Positions 20,769 to 30,700 of a DNA stretch of 64,000 nt are shown here, piece by piece (position 1 is the stretch's first letter; each line of letters opens with the position of its first letter). The position numbers were made by a program, and so were the translations under genes. Under the pieces are notes generated by a model. The model searched no databases and was not told the DNA's origin. It worked only from the letters and a program-made list of their open reading frames with translations. The DNA comes from Isoetes taiwanensis (taxonomy: Eukaryota > Streptophyta > Lycopodiopsida > Isoetales > Isoetaceae), in NCBI GenBank assembly GCA_021234155.1, contig JAJEKV010000003.1, positions 12,893,819 to 12,957,818 on the forward strand. The letters run 5' to 3'.

Positions 20769-21840
20769 AAGCCGGGAAGTCGCTCACTTCTATATGTACG
20801 CCGGCCTATTGCAGGTAACAGATAGGAACAATCCGGCCAGCTCCAATCTTCTCCACATGACCAAGACGGCACGTGCAAGGCCCAAAATTAGCATCGCTCT
20901 CCCTGGGTGCCATATGCCCGGCCCGCACATGAGCTCTTATCCACCATTGCACCTTATGCCAAAAAAAAATGCTACTTCTTCGTAAACCCAGATGCCACCA
21001 TCATTTCTATATGTATTTGCAGTATTTGCATACAAATACCACACTAGACCTTCACAAACCTTAAGTTATAAAAATACAATTTGTGATTGAGCAAACACTA
21101 TCTCATTGTTAACTTGAATGCCAACCACTCCTCCATTTCTATTCCTTGTGTAAGGGGGGAGTCCTTATTTTATGGTTATCATTATTCATGGGTTGTACAT
21201 TCTCGACTAGATATTGTATGTGCCAAATATTTGGCCGAAGCCGTACAATCGAGGTCATACATATTTTATTATTAACCTTGGCCAGACCGACAATCTTACC
21301 TTCTTTCAATTTAATGATTTTCTTGATGTTTAGACCTCTAACGTGAGAATTATAAATTGACCTCCATCAGATTTTCTATTATTTATTATCTTTCAATACC
21401 ATTGCATCCACGAGCGGGGTTGTCGATATACAAGTGCATCAATATAATAGAGGTGTAGGAAGCTAATTATGTACACGAGCCATGTGATATAGAACAAGAG
21501 ATAAATTTATAGATCAATCATAGATATAGACATATAAGATGGACAATCTTAATATTATATCTGAACATTGCATTATAAAGCATTTGCAGATCCATTGCAT
21601 TATAAAGCTTTTGGCAATAAGAACATCGTCTCTGTCTTTTTATTTGATTGAAGAAAATTTTTGTTTAAATATAAATTTTTTCAAGAAAATAACTTGTTTT
21701 ACAAGAAATTTATCGTGGCGGCACATTTCTCTTTCGCGACTCCCCACCGAGAACATTTCTATTTTTGGACTTTAGATAGTCGACACATGTCACTAATAAA
21801 AGTAAGTTTACACCACTTGTTTGCATTCTAAGCCACATAT
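20769..21840. other. No gene recognised
   Basis: Possible continuation of the Rep-like element above 20768, but no motif was found. From 21000 onward the sequence is AT-rich with only short frames. Confidence 0.45.
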
Positions 21841-22050
21841 AATGTATATATCTTTCATAGGCAATCGTTGAAACGAAGTCTATCTCGAGAATCGACATAT
21901 ATCATTCCCTTCCTTCTGCTATGTGTTCGCAAGGGGCGGGGGTTTTTTAATCCTGTCAGTAATACGCTTGTTGCTCTCTTTTTGTTTGGGTCCCATGGGC
22001 CAATCGGTCTCCGTGGATGCTAAAAAATCTATTCTATTCTATTCTATTTT
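21841..22050 (+). mobile_element. SINE-like element, copy B, with target-site duplication
   Basis: Ends with GGGTCCCATGGGCCAATCGG, TCTCCGTGGATGC and a tail of CTATT repeats (22028-22048). TAAGCCACAT stands just before (about 21830) and just after the insert (about 22050), a likely target-site duplication, so this copy may be nearly full length at ~205 bp. Same family as copies A, C and D. Confidence 0.7.
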
Positions 22051-22092
22051 AAGCCACATGTAAATAATATCAAACATCATTAATATAATCAT

Positions 22093-22345
22093 GACATGTG
22101 CCTTTTTCATTTATAACATTGATTTTGAATGATTATGTGCAATAATGATGAGTGTGCAAAATTGACGTGTGTCTTTTTCGTCATTTGAGATAGTGTGAAT
22201 TATCGTGACATGTGCCTTTTTCATTTACGACATCGATCTTGAATGATTATGTGCCATCATGATGAGTGTGCAAAATTGACATGTGCCTTTTTCGTCGTTC
22301 GAGATAGTGTGAATTATCAAGACACGTGCCTTTTTCATTTATGAC
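22093..22345. repeat. Tandem repeat, 114-bp period, about 2.2 units
   Basis: GACATGTGCCTTTTTCATTT at 22093 recurs at 22207 and, as GACACGTGCC, at 22321: exactly 114 bp apart each time. Confidence 0.9.
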
Positions 22346-22869
22346 ATTCAGCACATGTGGCTTGGAAGCAAAGTGCTGACACCAGAATCAGATCTGGGCA
22401 TGGGTTCCAAAAAGGCCCTGATGCACCATAAATGCGCTTAATTAATTTTTAACACATGTGTCGCTTCCATGTAATAAATAAGGAAGAAGATTTAAACAGA
22501 AAACCTAAAAAATTAGATCGCTTAGGTTTTCGACCATTGCAAAATGGTGAAATCTGCATATGTATCACTTCCATGTAATAAGCAAGGAAAAAAATGAGAA
22601 CAGAAAAAACAATACAATTATATAGGAAGGATAAGGAGTCGACCAATTGAATCTGCAAGGACGAGATATTAGAAAACAACAAATAAGTATGTCTAAACGC
22701 CACAAACATTTCTCTCTACTGACGCATTGAACCGACTTAATTGTCTAACATTTGATAACGCAATTCAGACCTTTTAACACCCTTCATTGTGTTTTCAACT
22801 AAGCATTTGCTATCTACGATATACATTCATCTATAATTTGCATAATCTTTTAGTTAGGTTCGCCCGAAC

Positions 22870-22975
22870 ACTTCTCTCCGTGTGAGGCCACGTGGGATTT
22901 GAACCCATGTTTAGCCCTGAGTCCTCACGAGTGATGCCAAGTCAGACAGTGCTGCCAGGACTTTTTAAAAGGGTA
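22870..22975 (-). mobile_element. tRNA-related SINE candidate
   Basis: A perfect RNA polymerase III B box, GGTTCAAATCC (minus strand, 22895-22905), lies about 42 bp downstream of TGGCAGCACTG (22947-22957), which resembles an A box. GCATCACTCGTGAGGAC between them resembles the body of plant Au-type SINEs (from memory). No poly-A or T tail and no duplication were identified, so it may be a remnant. The sequence cannot fold as a functional tRNA. Confidence 0.5.
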
Positions 22976-23794
22976 AAACACCTAGTATAAGCGACATAAG
23001 AGGAATAAATAAGAACTAAAATAGGAGGTGACAATTTGCACTATTTAAGTGTTGCCCCTATTATACAATAGTTTGTCATCAAATTTATGATTGGATCTTC
23101 ATGCCCCCATATTAACTTTGGAATATAAAATCCTATAGCTTAATGTTCAATTATCTATTGGATTGTAGCACTTGCAAGTTAGCATTTATATCCGAATTAA
23201 TCAGAACACAGTAAACGTTCTAACACAAATACCACTCCACAACATTATTTTAGAGTTGCAAGACTAACATTATTTCATACTACAATGTCAATAAGATTCA
23301 ATGAATCTAGAATGCTTTGTTTCATTCAATTGTGTGGAGTTTAAGAAGCTGCCTCAACTAGACAGCAATAATTTATTGATAATTGCTTATTTCTTACTAT
23401 AAACAACATTCTCAAGCAGAGGTGGTCTTGGAAAGCCATCTTTAACTTAGGCTTTTATGTGGTCATAAAGCAATGGCAGAGGTAACCATTTGGAAATGAA
23501 CAACAAAGTACTTCAATGCCTTCATTTTGCAACATTTGAATGAGGAAGTAACATCCACATTACTGGCTCAGGGGAATGTTCTAAGAGACAAGCTGAATTT
23601 CTAAGTTATACATCTCATGGACCCTTGTTTTTGTTAATTGCTTATTTTTCTGGTAGGCAATTTCAGAGCTCTACTTTAGCTATTGTAACTATTGTAACAT
23701 GGAAGTAATGCCATCTTGTTCATATCTACGGTAACTAAGTGCATATCTACATATCGTGTGCACACACCTTCATATGCGCTCGCATGATATATAA
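22976..23794. other. No gene recognised
   Basis: AT-rich, with only short frames on both strands. Confidence 0.5.
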
Positions 23795-23908
23795 GAGAAG
23801 GGAAGCAGGGGCTCCCCTTTCGCAAAATTCGCAGGGCCCTACGATGGATGGCATCTGGGAGTGGGTCTACCGATTTTTGCGAAAGGGGAGCTCCTACTTC
23901 CCTTCCCC
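23795..23908. mobile_element. Foldback (MITE-like) element
   Basis: The left arm (23795-23831) reads GAGAAGGGAAGCAGGGGCTC, then CCCTTTCGCAAAA. The right arm (23871-23908) is its near-perfect reverse complement. The loop is ~39 bp. Flanks have ATATA on the left and TATAATATA on the right. Such short foldbacks are usually non-autonomous DNA transposons; the family is not clear. Confidence 0.65.
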
Positions 23909-24919
23909 TATAATATAGAACTTGAAGAATCGAGTTCTTCAAGCTAATCTTTAATCGAGTTGCAACAATACAAGAAGTTTTGCTCAAAAATATTTGCTGC
24001 AATAAGAAGCTTTGCTAGCCATGTATCTTGGCAGCAGCGGTCTGCTGGTTGTATATCTCTGCAGGAAGATTCGAAAGCTTTGCAAGAAGCTCTGTGGCTG
24101 TTTACCAGCTGTTACCTTAAAATTATACTGGTTGTTTATCTGTTGGGTTGAATGGATGCCCCAATTTCCATTCCCCTTATTGGCATATGCCACGTGGCTG
24201 CACAGAAATAAGTGTAGAAATCAATAATCCAGCTTCTATATTGCACAAATCATCTTCTATATTCCCAGCTTCATCCTCTTTGTTATCTTTCTTCCTTGTC
24301 CCCTATTGGAAGGAGACACCGCTACCTAGTTCTCCTGATGGAATGTGAAGGAACAGGATGCATATAAGTGCATAACTATGAGGACCACAATCACTTCAAA
24401 CAGTACTTGGATGCATGTTTTCTACGTAAGATTTTGGATAGCAATATTTTTGTATGACAATGCTTTAGAATAAAAGCATTCCACTACAAAAGCAAGTTAA
24501 TCCTACGCTTGCCAGGGCCATAGACATGAAAAAACATTATTAACACATTTGCCATAAAAAAGCATAGAGCGATTGCGTCTATTTGCACATGAGCACATCA
24601 CCTCAAAATTGAGATAGGCAGATGGGCCCCAGAAGGGCGAGAAAATAGAATCAGCCAATGATGCCAGTTGGAACTTGTTGAAGATGAGAGCCACATCCTT
24701 CATCACTACCCAACACTTTCACCTATAGGGGCATGATACGATGGGTTGATTACCGCTAACCAATTGCTGCATATAATATGAACACACCTTCCGTGGGCAC
24801 ATTATATCTAGGAGATAATGGACTTGAGTGCTCAATTGTGTCCTTGACTATGACATTGACATGTATAAATGTATAGTTCATCAGCAAGCCTATTACTGCT
24901 AAGGTTTCTACATTGAGAA
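23909..24919. other. No gene recognised
   Basis: Low-complexity overlapping frames at 23960-24350 on both strands have no conserved motif. Confidence 0.5.
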
Positions 24920-25025
24920 CACTTCAGGGAAGTTTTTTTAATCATGTACAGTAATATACCAGTTGTTCTTTGTTGTTAGACCGTTTGGTCTCCATGGAAG
25001 ATAAATTTCAATTCAATTCAATTCT
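24920..25025 (+). mobile_element. SINE-like element, copy C
   Basis: CCAGTTGTTCTTTGTTG, then AGACCGTTTGGTCTCC, ATGGAAGATAAATTTC and a tail of AATTC repeats (25006-25025). Its hairpin core and tail match the other three copies. Confidence 0.65.
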
Positions 25026-25645
25026 TGTTGCCTACCTCTTTCCCTTTTTTCTTTGCAAGTTCTCGTCAATATAATTATATTGGAAATTTAAGCAGTTCAT
25101 CACATATTTCTTAAGAGGCAATACATATATGTTCTTCAGTGCACATTAAATCATTCAAACACCTATGTGAAATATTAAACCTAGGTCTTTATGTACATAT
25201 GTATAGTAAAGGGCCAATGAGCAATGGTTCATTGAATTAAAATGGGTTCAAGAGGTTAAGCTACCGAGATGGCGAAAAAATCCATTTAAAATTTAACAAC
25301 TCATTGTCGGCAAATTTTCATGGCATAACCGACGATTTGAGAATTGTACATATAACCTGTAGATCGATCACATTATACAGATTGAATTAAGTGCAAATCC
25401 GACATGAAATTCATTGTGTCTTCTGATTTCATATCAAATTAGTCGTAAGAATTCATTGGTCAAATTTACTACAGTGAATTGGTCAATGACCGTATGAACA
25501 GTAAACCGTAGAATATTTGCTTAATGGTTCAACATTTTTATATTTGATCTAGACATCATTAGAGAGATTAGTCAAAGAAGAATTGGTACTTGGATTGAAT
25601 AGAATACTATTGGTTCAAGACTATTGTCATAATTTCATCATTTAG
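25026..25645 (+). repeat. Probable 5' LTR and leader of Copia A
   Basis: Lies directly upstream of a degenerate primer-binding site (TAGTATCAAAGC, about 25646). The LTR start could not be fixed and no matching 3' LTR was confirmed. Some short motifs resemble those upstream of Copia B (for example ACAGTGAATTGGTCAATGACC near 25474 against ACAGTAGAATGGGTGATGACC). Confidence 0.4.
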
Positions 25646-25681
25646 TATCAAAGCTTGGTTTGCTTGATTATTTTCAACAAT

Positions 25682-27174
25682 ATGTCAAGCAGGTTTGTGG
25701 GAGGAAGTCTATTGAGCAGTGTAGAAGTGTTCAAGGAGGAGCTGGCTTTCAGGTATGGAAAGATGTTGTTAAAAATATACTTGAAGTAGAGGAGTTATGG
25801 GATCTGGTTGATCAGAAGGTGTTGATTTGAGTAGCCAAATTAATACCATAGAAAGATCTGTGTCAGAAGGTTCTGTCAATGCAAATGTTGCTAATACAAA
25901 TGCAGGGGAAACAAGTACAAGGGCAACTGTGGTTAGCCAAGGAGGGTGGCAGGAAGATCACAGTATGCAATAATTTAAGAGGCTCAAGGGATAATCTCGT
26001 GTAAGGTAAGTTCTACCATTAGACTCAAGTTAAGAGATAAAAGCCCTAAACAAATGTGAATGTTTCTGCTAAAAAACTATGAGGAGAAGACCTCCTCTCA
26101 GATAGACCTCTTAGAGAATGAGCTCAAAGGTCTAAAGCTCCAACTAGATGGAGATGTATCTGATTATTCCAACAACTTTGACAATATCATTGATGATTTA
26201 TCTGCAGCAGGAGTAAATGTATCAGATAGAAGTCAGGTTCTGCAAATTTCCAGAGCTATTAATGATAATGAGCAACTGTGATTATTCATAAGAAACATGT
26301 GCAAAACAAGAGAAGAGGCGGAAAAGGAGGACAGAATATGAAAAAAAAAATTAAATGAAGGAGAAGAATATGCTGAGATATTATTTGCTGGTAAAAAACA
26401 AGTCACATGCTGCTACTGTCATGAGCTTGGTCATTTTAAAATTGAATTTCCCAAACTAAAAAAGGAATTCAGTTGCTTTAATTGTGGAGGAAAAGGACAT
26501 GTAGGAAGAGGAAGGGGGAGAATCACAAGAGGAGGAAAAGGGACTGGAAGAAAAGAAGAAGGCAGAACTGCAGAAGTTCACATCACAAGAGCAACTAAAG
26601 ATGATAGCAAAGAAGAGACTCAAGATAAAAATGAGGTAAATAAATTATTGATTACCAAGAATGCAAACTCTGAAGCTAATAGAATGTCTGATGGTGTTGT
26701 AGTTAATAGTGGAGCTGAAAGATCAGTAGTTCAAACTATTGATCTGCTCAAGGACATTAATATAATTCGAAGGAATAAAATACAAGTTGGAAATGGTGAA
26801 GTTCAACTTGCTGAAGGCTCTGGATTGTTGCAGCTAATAGACTTAGATGGAAACATAGTAGACATAGAAAATATTCTATGTATTCCTACTTTGATCAAAC
26901 ATTTGATTTTAGTTAGTCAATTGGTAGACTTGAGGTACAAAATACATTTTGACTCCAAAGGTTGTAGCATTTTTCTTGATAATATATTAAAGTTCTATGC
27001 AAAGAGATTTGGGAATCTTTTTCAAAGGGAAGGCAATATCATGAATAGTATTAACTGCATAACAAATTCCGAGACAGAATTGTGGCACAACAGATTGGCT
27101 CACACTCGTTGTAATAATCTAAGATTCTTGGCTAAAAAAGGATGGATAACATGCAAGGATATAAAATCAGATGG
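25682..27174 (+). pseudogene. Copia A gag, protease and integrase N-terminus
   Basis: Several frames. The gag start at 25682 matches that of Copia B at 30701. 26060-26281 matches the gag body (SSQIDLLENELKGLKL). A CCHC-like knuckle (CCYCHELGHFKIEF) sits near 26410 and has lost its last Cys. 26648-27174 holds VVNSGAERSV; the expected protease DSGA has become NSGA, so the catalytic aspartate is lost. An integrase HHCC start, LWHNRLAHTR, follows. The frame then runs into unrelated sequence after KDIKSDGF. Confidence 0.8.
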
Positions 27175-27690
27175 ATTCACACTCCCATCCGAAGGCTCTC
27201 GCTGTCCTACGTAAACCTCCGTGTGAATATGCACCCAAACCAAAGGGGGTTTAAGGGGGATTTTAATTTAAATATGTCAAATGCAATGGTTTGTGTTAAT
27301 AATGTTAGTTGTGTGTTAACTAAAAATTTTTTTGGCCCCTTCGGGGCCTTAAGGATGGTGTAGAGGTGTAGATATAGACAATTTAAGTAATTGCAATGAC
27401 CTTACGAGAAATAAAGGGCGTGTTTCTGCCATCACTAGTCTCATTGTTCAAATTTAGGTCGGGCAGAATATGCAAAGCTAGAACCATATGGAGGTAGTAG
27501 GAAAAAGATATTGCAAATACTCACAGTAAAATTTCTCTAAAAGAAGCAATAGAATTGTAAGTAATCACCATAAATGAGATAATAGAATTACAGAATAGAC
27601 CCTCTAATCCAGCATTTCCATGCGTGATAGTGGCTGGATTATAATATAATATGCCTCTGCCCTATTACTCATGAGTGACTTGCCAAGCCC

Positions 27691-28700
27691 GTCTCCTTTA
27701 GAAGAAGATACATCAGAGATTTTTGCCTGCAAACTGCCCATGTATTAATATCAAAGCACCCTCTCTATCTGCTCCAAGTTCATGCATTTGATTGTGATAG
27801 TTCATGCACTGTTTTGACCATTCTGCAAATTTCCTTCACAGATCATCCCACCATCACTACATTTGTTGTTTGTGCCATCGCTACCGACCAGGTTTCTACA
27901 TCGAATCATACACATGTGCCACAAAAGTGGTATCTCAAGGCCACAATCCAAAGGGCTTGCATTCACAAAGTTCTTTGAAGCTCCCAATAAGAAATCACTA
28001 CTACTTTATACCTAAGCCTCTTGCTGCATGATCTGTCGGAGGAACTTTTAGGGTTCTTATCTACATGCAATGCAACTATACAAGCACTGAAATCAAGCCT
28101 GCAAGATGGAGCTTTGGGTAAGAATATAGACGAACCACTGAAATCAAGCCTGCAAGATGGAGCTTTGGGTAAGAATATAGACGAACCGGTAAGGGGATTC
28201 AGAACTGCCAGTTGCCACAAGTCAAGCCCGTCTCCTTTAGAAGAAGATATATCAGAGATTTTTGCCTGCAAACTGCCCATGTATTAATATCAAAGCACCT
28301 TCTCTATCTGCTCCAAGTTCATGCATTTGATTGTAATAGTTCATGCAATCGCTTTTGGTACCATTCTCGCAAATTTCCTTCACGCATCATCCCACCATCA
28401 CTACATTTGTCGCTTATGCCGCTACCGGACCAGCTTTTCAGATCGTAATCATACACATGTGCCACAAAAGGGGTATCTGGGCAGTCACAATCCAGAGGCT
28501 TGCATTCACAGTGCTCCTTTGGAAGCTCCCAATAAGAAATCACTACTACTTTATACCTAAGCCTCTTGCTGCATGATCTGCCGGAGGGACTTTTAGGGTT
28601 CTTATCTACATGCAATGCAACTATACAAGCACTGAAATCAAGCCTGCAAGATGGAGCTTTGGGTAAGAATATAGACGAACCGGTAAGGGGATTCAGAACT
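27691..28700 (-). repeat. 539-bp direct duplication of an F-box-like fragment
   Basis: GTCTCCTTTAGAAGAAGATA starts at 27691 and again at 28230, 539 bp apart, and similarity continues for about 450 bp. The lower copy has extra small deletions and a 51-bp internal tandem duplication; the upper copy has a single unit. Confidence 0.85.
28086..28187 (-). repeat. 51-bp in-frame tandem duplication
   Basis: Two adjacent 51-bp units (28086-28136, 28137-28187) encode [17 protein letters not shown] twice on the minus strand. The related fragment near 28670 has only one. Confidence 0.9.
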
Positions 28701-28730
28701 GCCAGTTGCCAATTCGCAGAAACCCGCCTC
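28319..28730 (-). pseudogene. F-box-associated-like C-terminal fragment
   Basis: The minus frame reads [17 protein letters not shown], then [13 protein letters not shown] and [25 protein letters not shown] followed by a leucine/proline pair, and an [10 protein letters not shown] segment, are typical of beta-propeller-like domains in plant F-box proteins. The N-terminal F-box itself is not present. The frame joins fortuitously to a cyclophilin start upstream, giving a 319-codon ORF (28319-29278) that I read as a chimera, not one gene. Confidence 0.45.
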
Positions 28731-28763
28731 AACATAATTTCTGAGCAAATGAACAAAGTATGT

Positions 28764-28989
28764 TTACAGGGGAAACTCTCCACTGTCAGCAATTCTAACA
28801 GTACTTTTGGGAGCTCCACTCTGAGTTGGGTTGAGAAAGAAGGTGTTAGCAAGTACAGGATCCGACACATTTGATCCAAAAATAGCTTCACCAGGAATCT
28901 GGAAACCTGCGTTCTTGCTATTCTGCACAGCAATAAGAACAGCGTTTTGGGAGCCAAATTTATGTTGGAAATGGAGAAGATCACGAGGG
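28764..28989 (-). pseudogene. Unidentified coding fragment in the insertion
   Basis: A well-kept minus-strand frame, different from that of the chimera, reads [20 protein letters not shown] and then [20 protein letters not shown], ending in TAA at 28764. It overlaps the middle of the 319-codon ORF, and this frame looks the more protein-like. Perhaps a part of the same F-box-type parent. No domain is named with confidence. Confidence 0.35.
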
Positions 28990-29104
28990 AACTGTGACGT
29001 CTCCTTTGGTCAAAGTTATTGGCAATTAAAAATCCACCGCTGGAAATAAATCCGGCGTAGATGCTGCCCTGCAGCATGTAAATAAGTGGCTTCAGTCTCG
29101 ACCT

Positions 29105-29278
29105 GCGACCATAGAGCCCCATAACCACGCGACCTGTTGCCTTCCCATTGATTTGCACATCAAAATAAACCTTGTGAGTAATTTCTTCCAGATTCTTGTC
29201 CTGTTTCTTTGCCACTGTTACGAAATCCATCAACAGAGCCAAAGTTAGGATCGCTAAGAGCGTCTTCATGGCTGCCAT
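29105..29278 (-). pseudogene. Secretory cyclophilin N-terminal fragment
   Basis: Begins [20 protein letters not shown], a signal peptide, then [20 protein letters not shown]. This is the start of a secretory-pathway cyclophilin (peptidyl-prolyl isomerase). Homology stops after about 57 residues at MGLYG; the catalytic arginine and the rest of the barrel are missing. Confidence 0.7.
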
Positions 29279-29639
29279 GGCGATTTAGGTAAGAGACCTT
29301 CGGCGCCGCCGGCTTTAGGGCCCGAAGAAGAAATGAGAATTGTGCTTGTCCTTGGCATTGCCTGCTCACTTGCAAAACCTGATGCAAAGGCTACGGAGGC
29401 CAGAATCATTGTTGTGCATGTTCAGCCCCTAAAATAAAAAGAGGGCTTTTGTTGTGAGCCCTTGGATTTTAGACCATTGGAAAAAAAGAGCTAAATCAAC
29501 GACTAAGAAATGGTGCACTCTAGATGTACGCATTAGTACATCCATTTGAATACGACATGAAATCTTAGGAAAACCTTTGTGAAAAGCGTACAAAAACACA
29601 AAGAAAACCCCCTGTTATTATGCTACATATTCATGTGTG

Positions 29640-29990
29640 AAGAATGTATGCTTGGGAAGATAAACAGGCTGCCCTCTAAGACATGAAATCGAGCAAAACA
29701 TGTTCTTAACCTTGTGCATACAAACCTCTGTGATCCTCTAAAAATCAGGAGCAGAACAAACAAAAGGTACTTCATTACCTTTGTAGATGATTATTCTCGA
29801 AAATGCAAAATTTACTGCCTTGAAGGAAAATCACAAGCATTACAATATGTAGCAGAGATGGAAAGAGAAACTGTTGAAATAAACGAGTCATGTCATGTTT
29901 TGAGCAGAACCACATATCTAACTAGGTTGTTTCTTAAGCAGGTTCATCGTATGCATGGAATATAGATTGAGCAGGATTAAATCTTGAGTT
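29640..29990 (+). pseudogene. Copia A integrase fragment after the insertion
   Basis: Resumes with CEECMLGKINRLPS (the CxxC half of the integrase zinc finger) and continues to NKRYFITFVDDYSRKCKIYC, where the first catalytic Asp of the DDE core is expected. It ends soon after at about 29965, so the integrase core is incomplete. Confidence 0.8.
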
Positions 29991-30668
29991 CTAATTGCAG
30001 GTGAAGTTATTATACCTAATGGTTCCATAACAGGGATGGATCGAGGTTAAATGGAATTAAGAAATATGAACCATTGGAATATTATTTGTTGATTTAATGG
30101 TTCAATGGTTCGAATATGAAAAGGTCGATATTCTTAAACGATGCATGTGGGATAATTCAAAGATAAGAAAATAACAGAGTTAGAAGGTTGATCCGTAGCC
30201 GTAACCGTCGGATTGAGGTGTTAAAAAGACAAGAGGATTATCTTGATAGGATGATCGGAAGGGAAGGGTGTAATCCGACAAGGTTCTTTGCTGTTGAAGA
30301 TCTCAAAAGAGCCCGATCAATTAAGCTACAGTAGAATGGGTGATGACCATTGCTACAGTGTTGCTTAAATAAATTCATATGATCTATCATGTTTTTAATG
30401 GTATATTATCTAGAGGAAGTTTGAATGCACATTCACGAAGCTAAATTGTAAAAAAAGAAATTAGAGACCAAATTGTGGCTTTCTTGCTAGTTAAGAAGAA
30501 CTTTTAGCTTGCTTGATCTTGTCTTAATGAATTGTAGTATGTTGCCTTGCTACATCATTAATATAAGTGTGACTCTGCTTTCCTCAAAGGAAATTTGATA
30601 GAAAAGTAGAGGTATTGACATCTTTGCTAGGATTAACTGTGAAGGGACAGCGTGTTGTGATTTTAACA
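29991..30668 (+). repeat. Probable 5' LTR of Copia B
   Basis: Ends ...TTTTAACA, one base before a primer-binding site. Candidate TG starts are near 30002 or 30031, but no 3' LTR exists to confirm them because Copia B is truncated. The region could also include the 3' LTR of Copia A. Confidence 0.4.
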
Positions 30669-30669
30669 G

Positions 30670-30682
30670 TGGCATCAGAGCC
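30670..30682 (+). promoter_or_regulatory. Primer-binding site of Copia B
   Basis: TGGCATCAGAGCC, one base from the tRNA-Met(i)-complementary site TGGTATCAGAGCC used by most plant Copia elements. It lies right after the LTR end and 18 bp before the gag ATG. Confidence 0.85.
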
Positions 30683-30700
30683 ATCTAATCCAAAGGCAGG

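Larger units (their letters stand above)
27175..29639. other. 2.46-kb insertion in Copia A made of host gene fragments
   Basis: Sits between two colinear halves of the Copia A integrase. ATTCA is found at both junctions (about 27174 and 29630), so it may be a 5-bp target duplication, but no convincing terminal repeats were seen. Contents, all on the minus strand: a secretory cyclophilin start, a middle block of unknown identity, and two tandem copies of an F-box-like fragment. 27200-27640 holds no gene; it has a hairpin GGCCCCTTCGGGGCC at 27333-27347. Confidence 0.6.
25646..29990 (+). mobile_element. Copia A: decayed LTR retrotransposon split by an insertion
   Basis: Plus strand order: primer-binding remnant, gag start at 25682 (MSSRFVGGSLLSS), zinc knuckle, protease-like and integrase zinc-finger region to about 27174. 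A ~2.46-kb block of foreign sequence follows, then the rest of the integrase start (29640-29965). Homology with Copia B (30701-34890) is colinear on both sides of the block. RT and RNase H are missing. Multiple stops and frameshifts make it inactive. Confidence 0.8.

Noticed and set aside
27333-27360. GGCCCCTTCGGGGCC hairpin as a Helitron or terminator end
   Set aside because: Neither side has a CTRR end at the right distance.
28319-29278. A single 319-residue secreted protein
   Set aside because: It joins a cyclophilin start to unrelated frames and an F-box-like tail; in the middle another frame is more protein-like. I treat it as a chance chimera.
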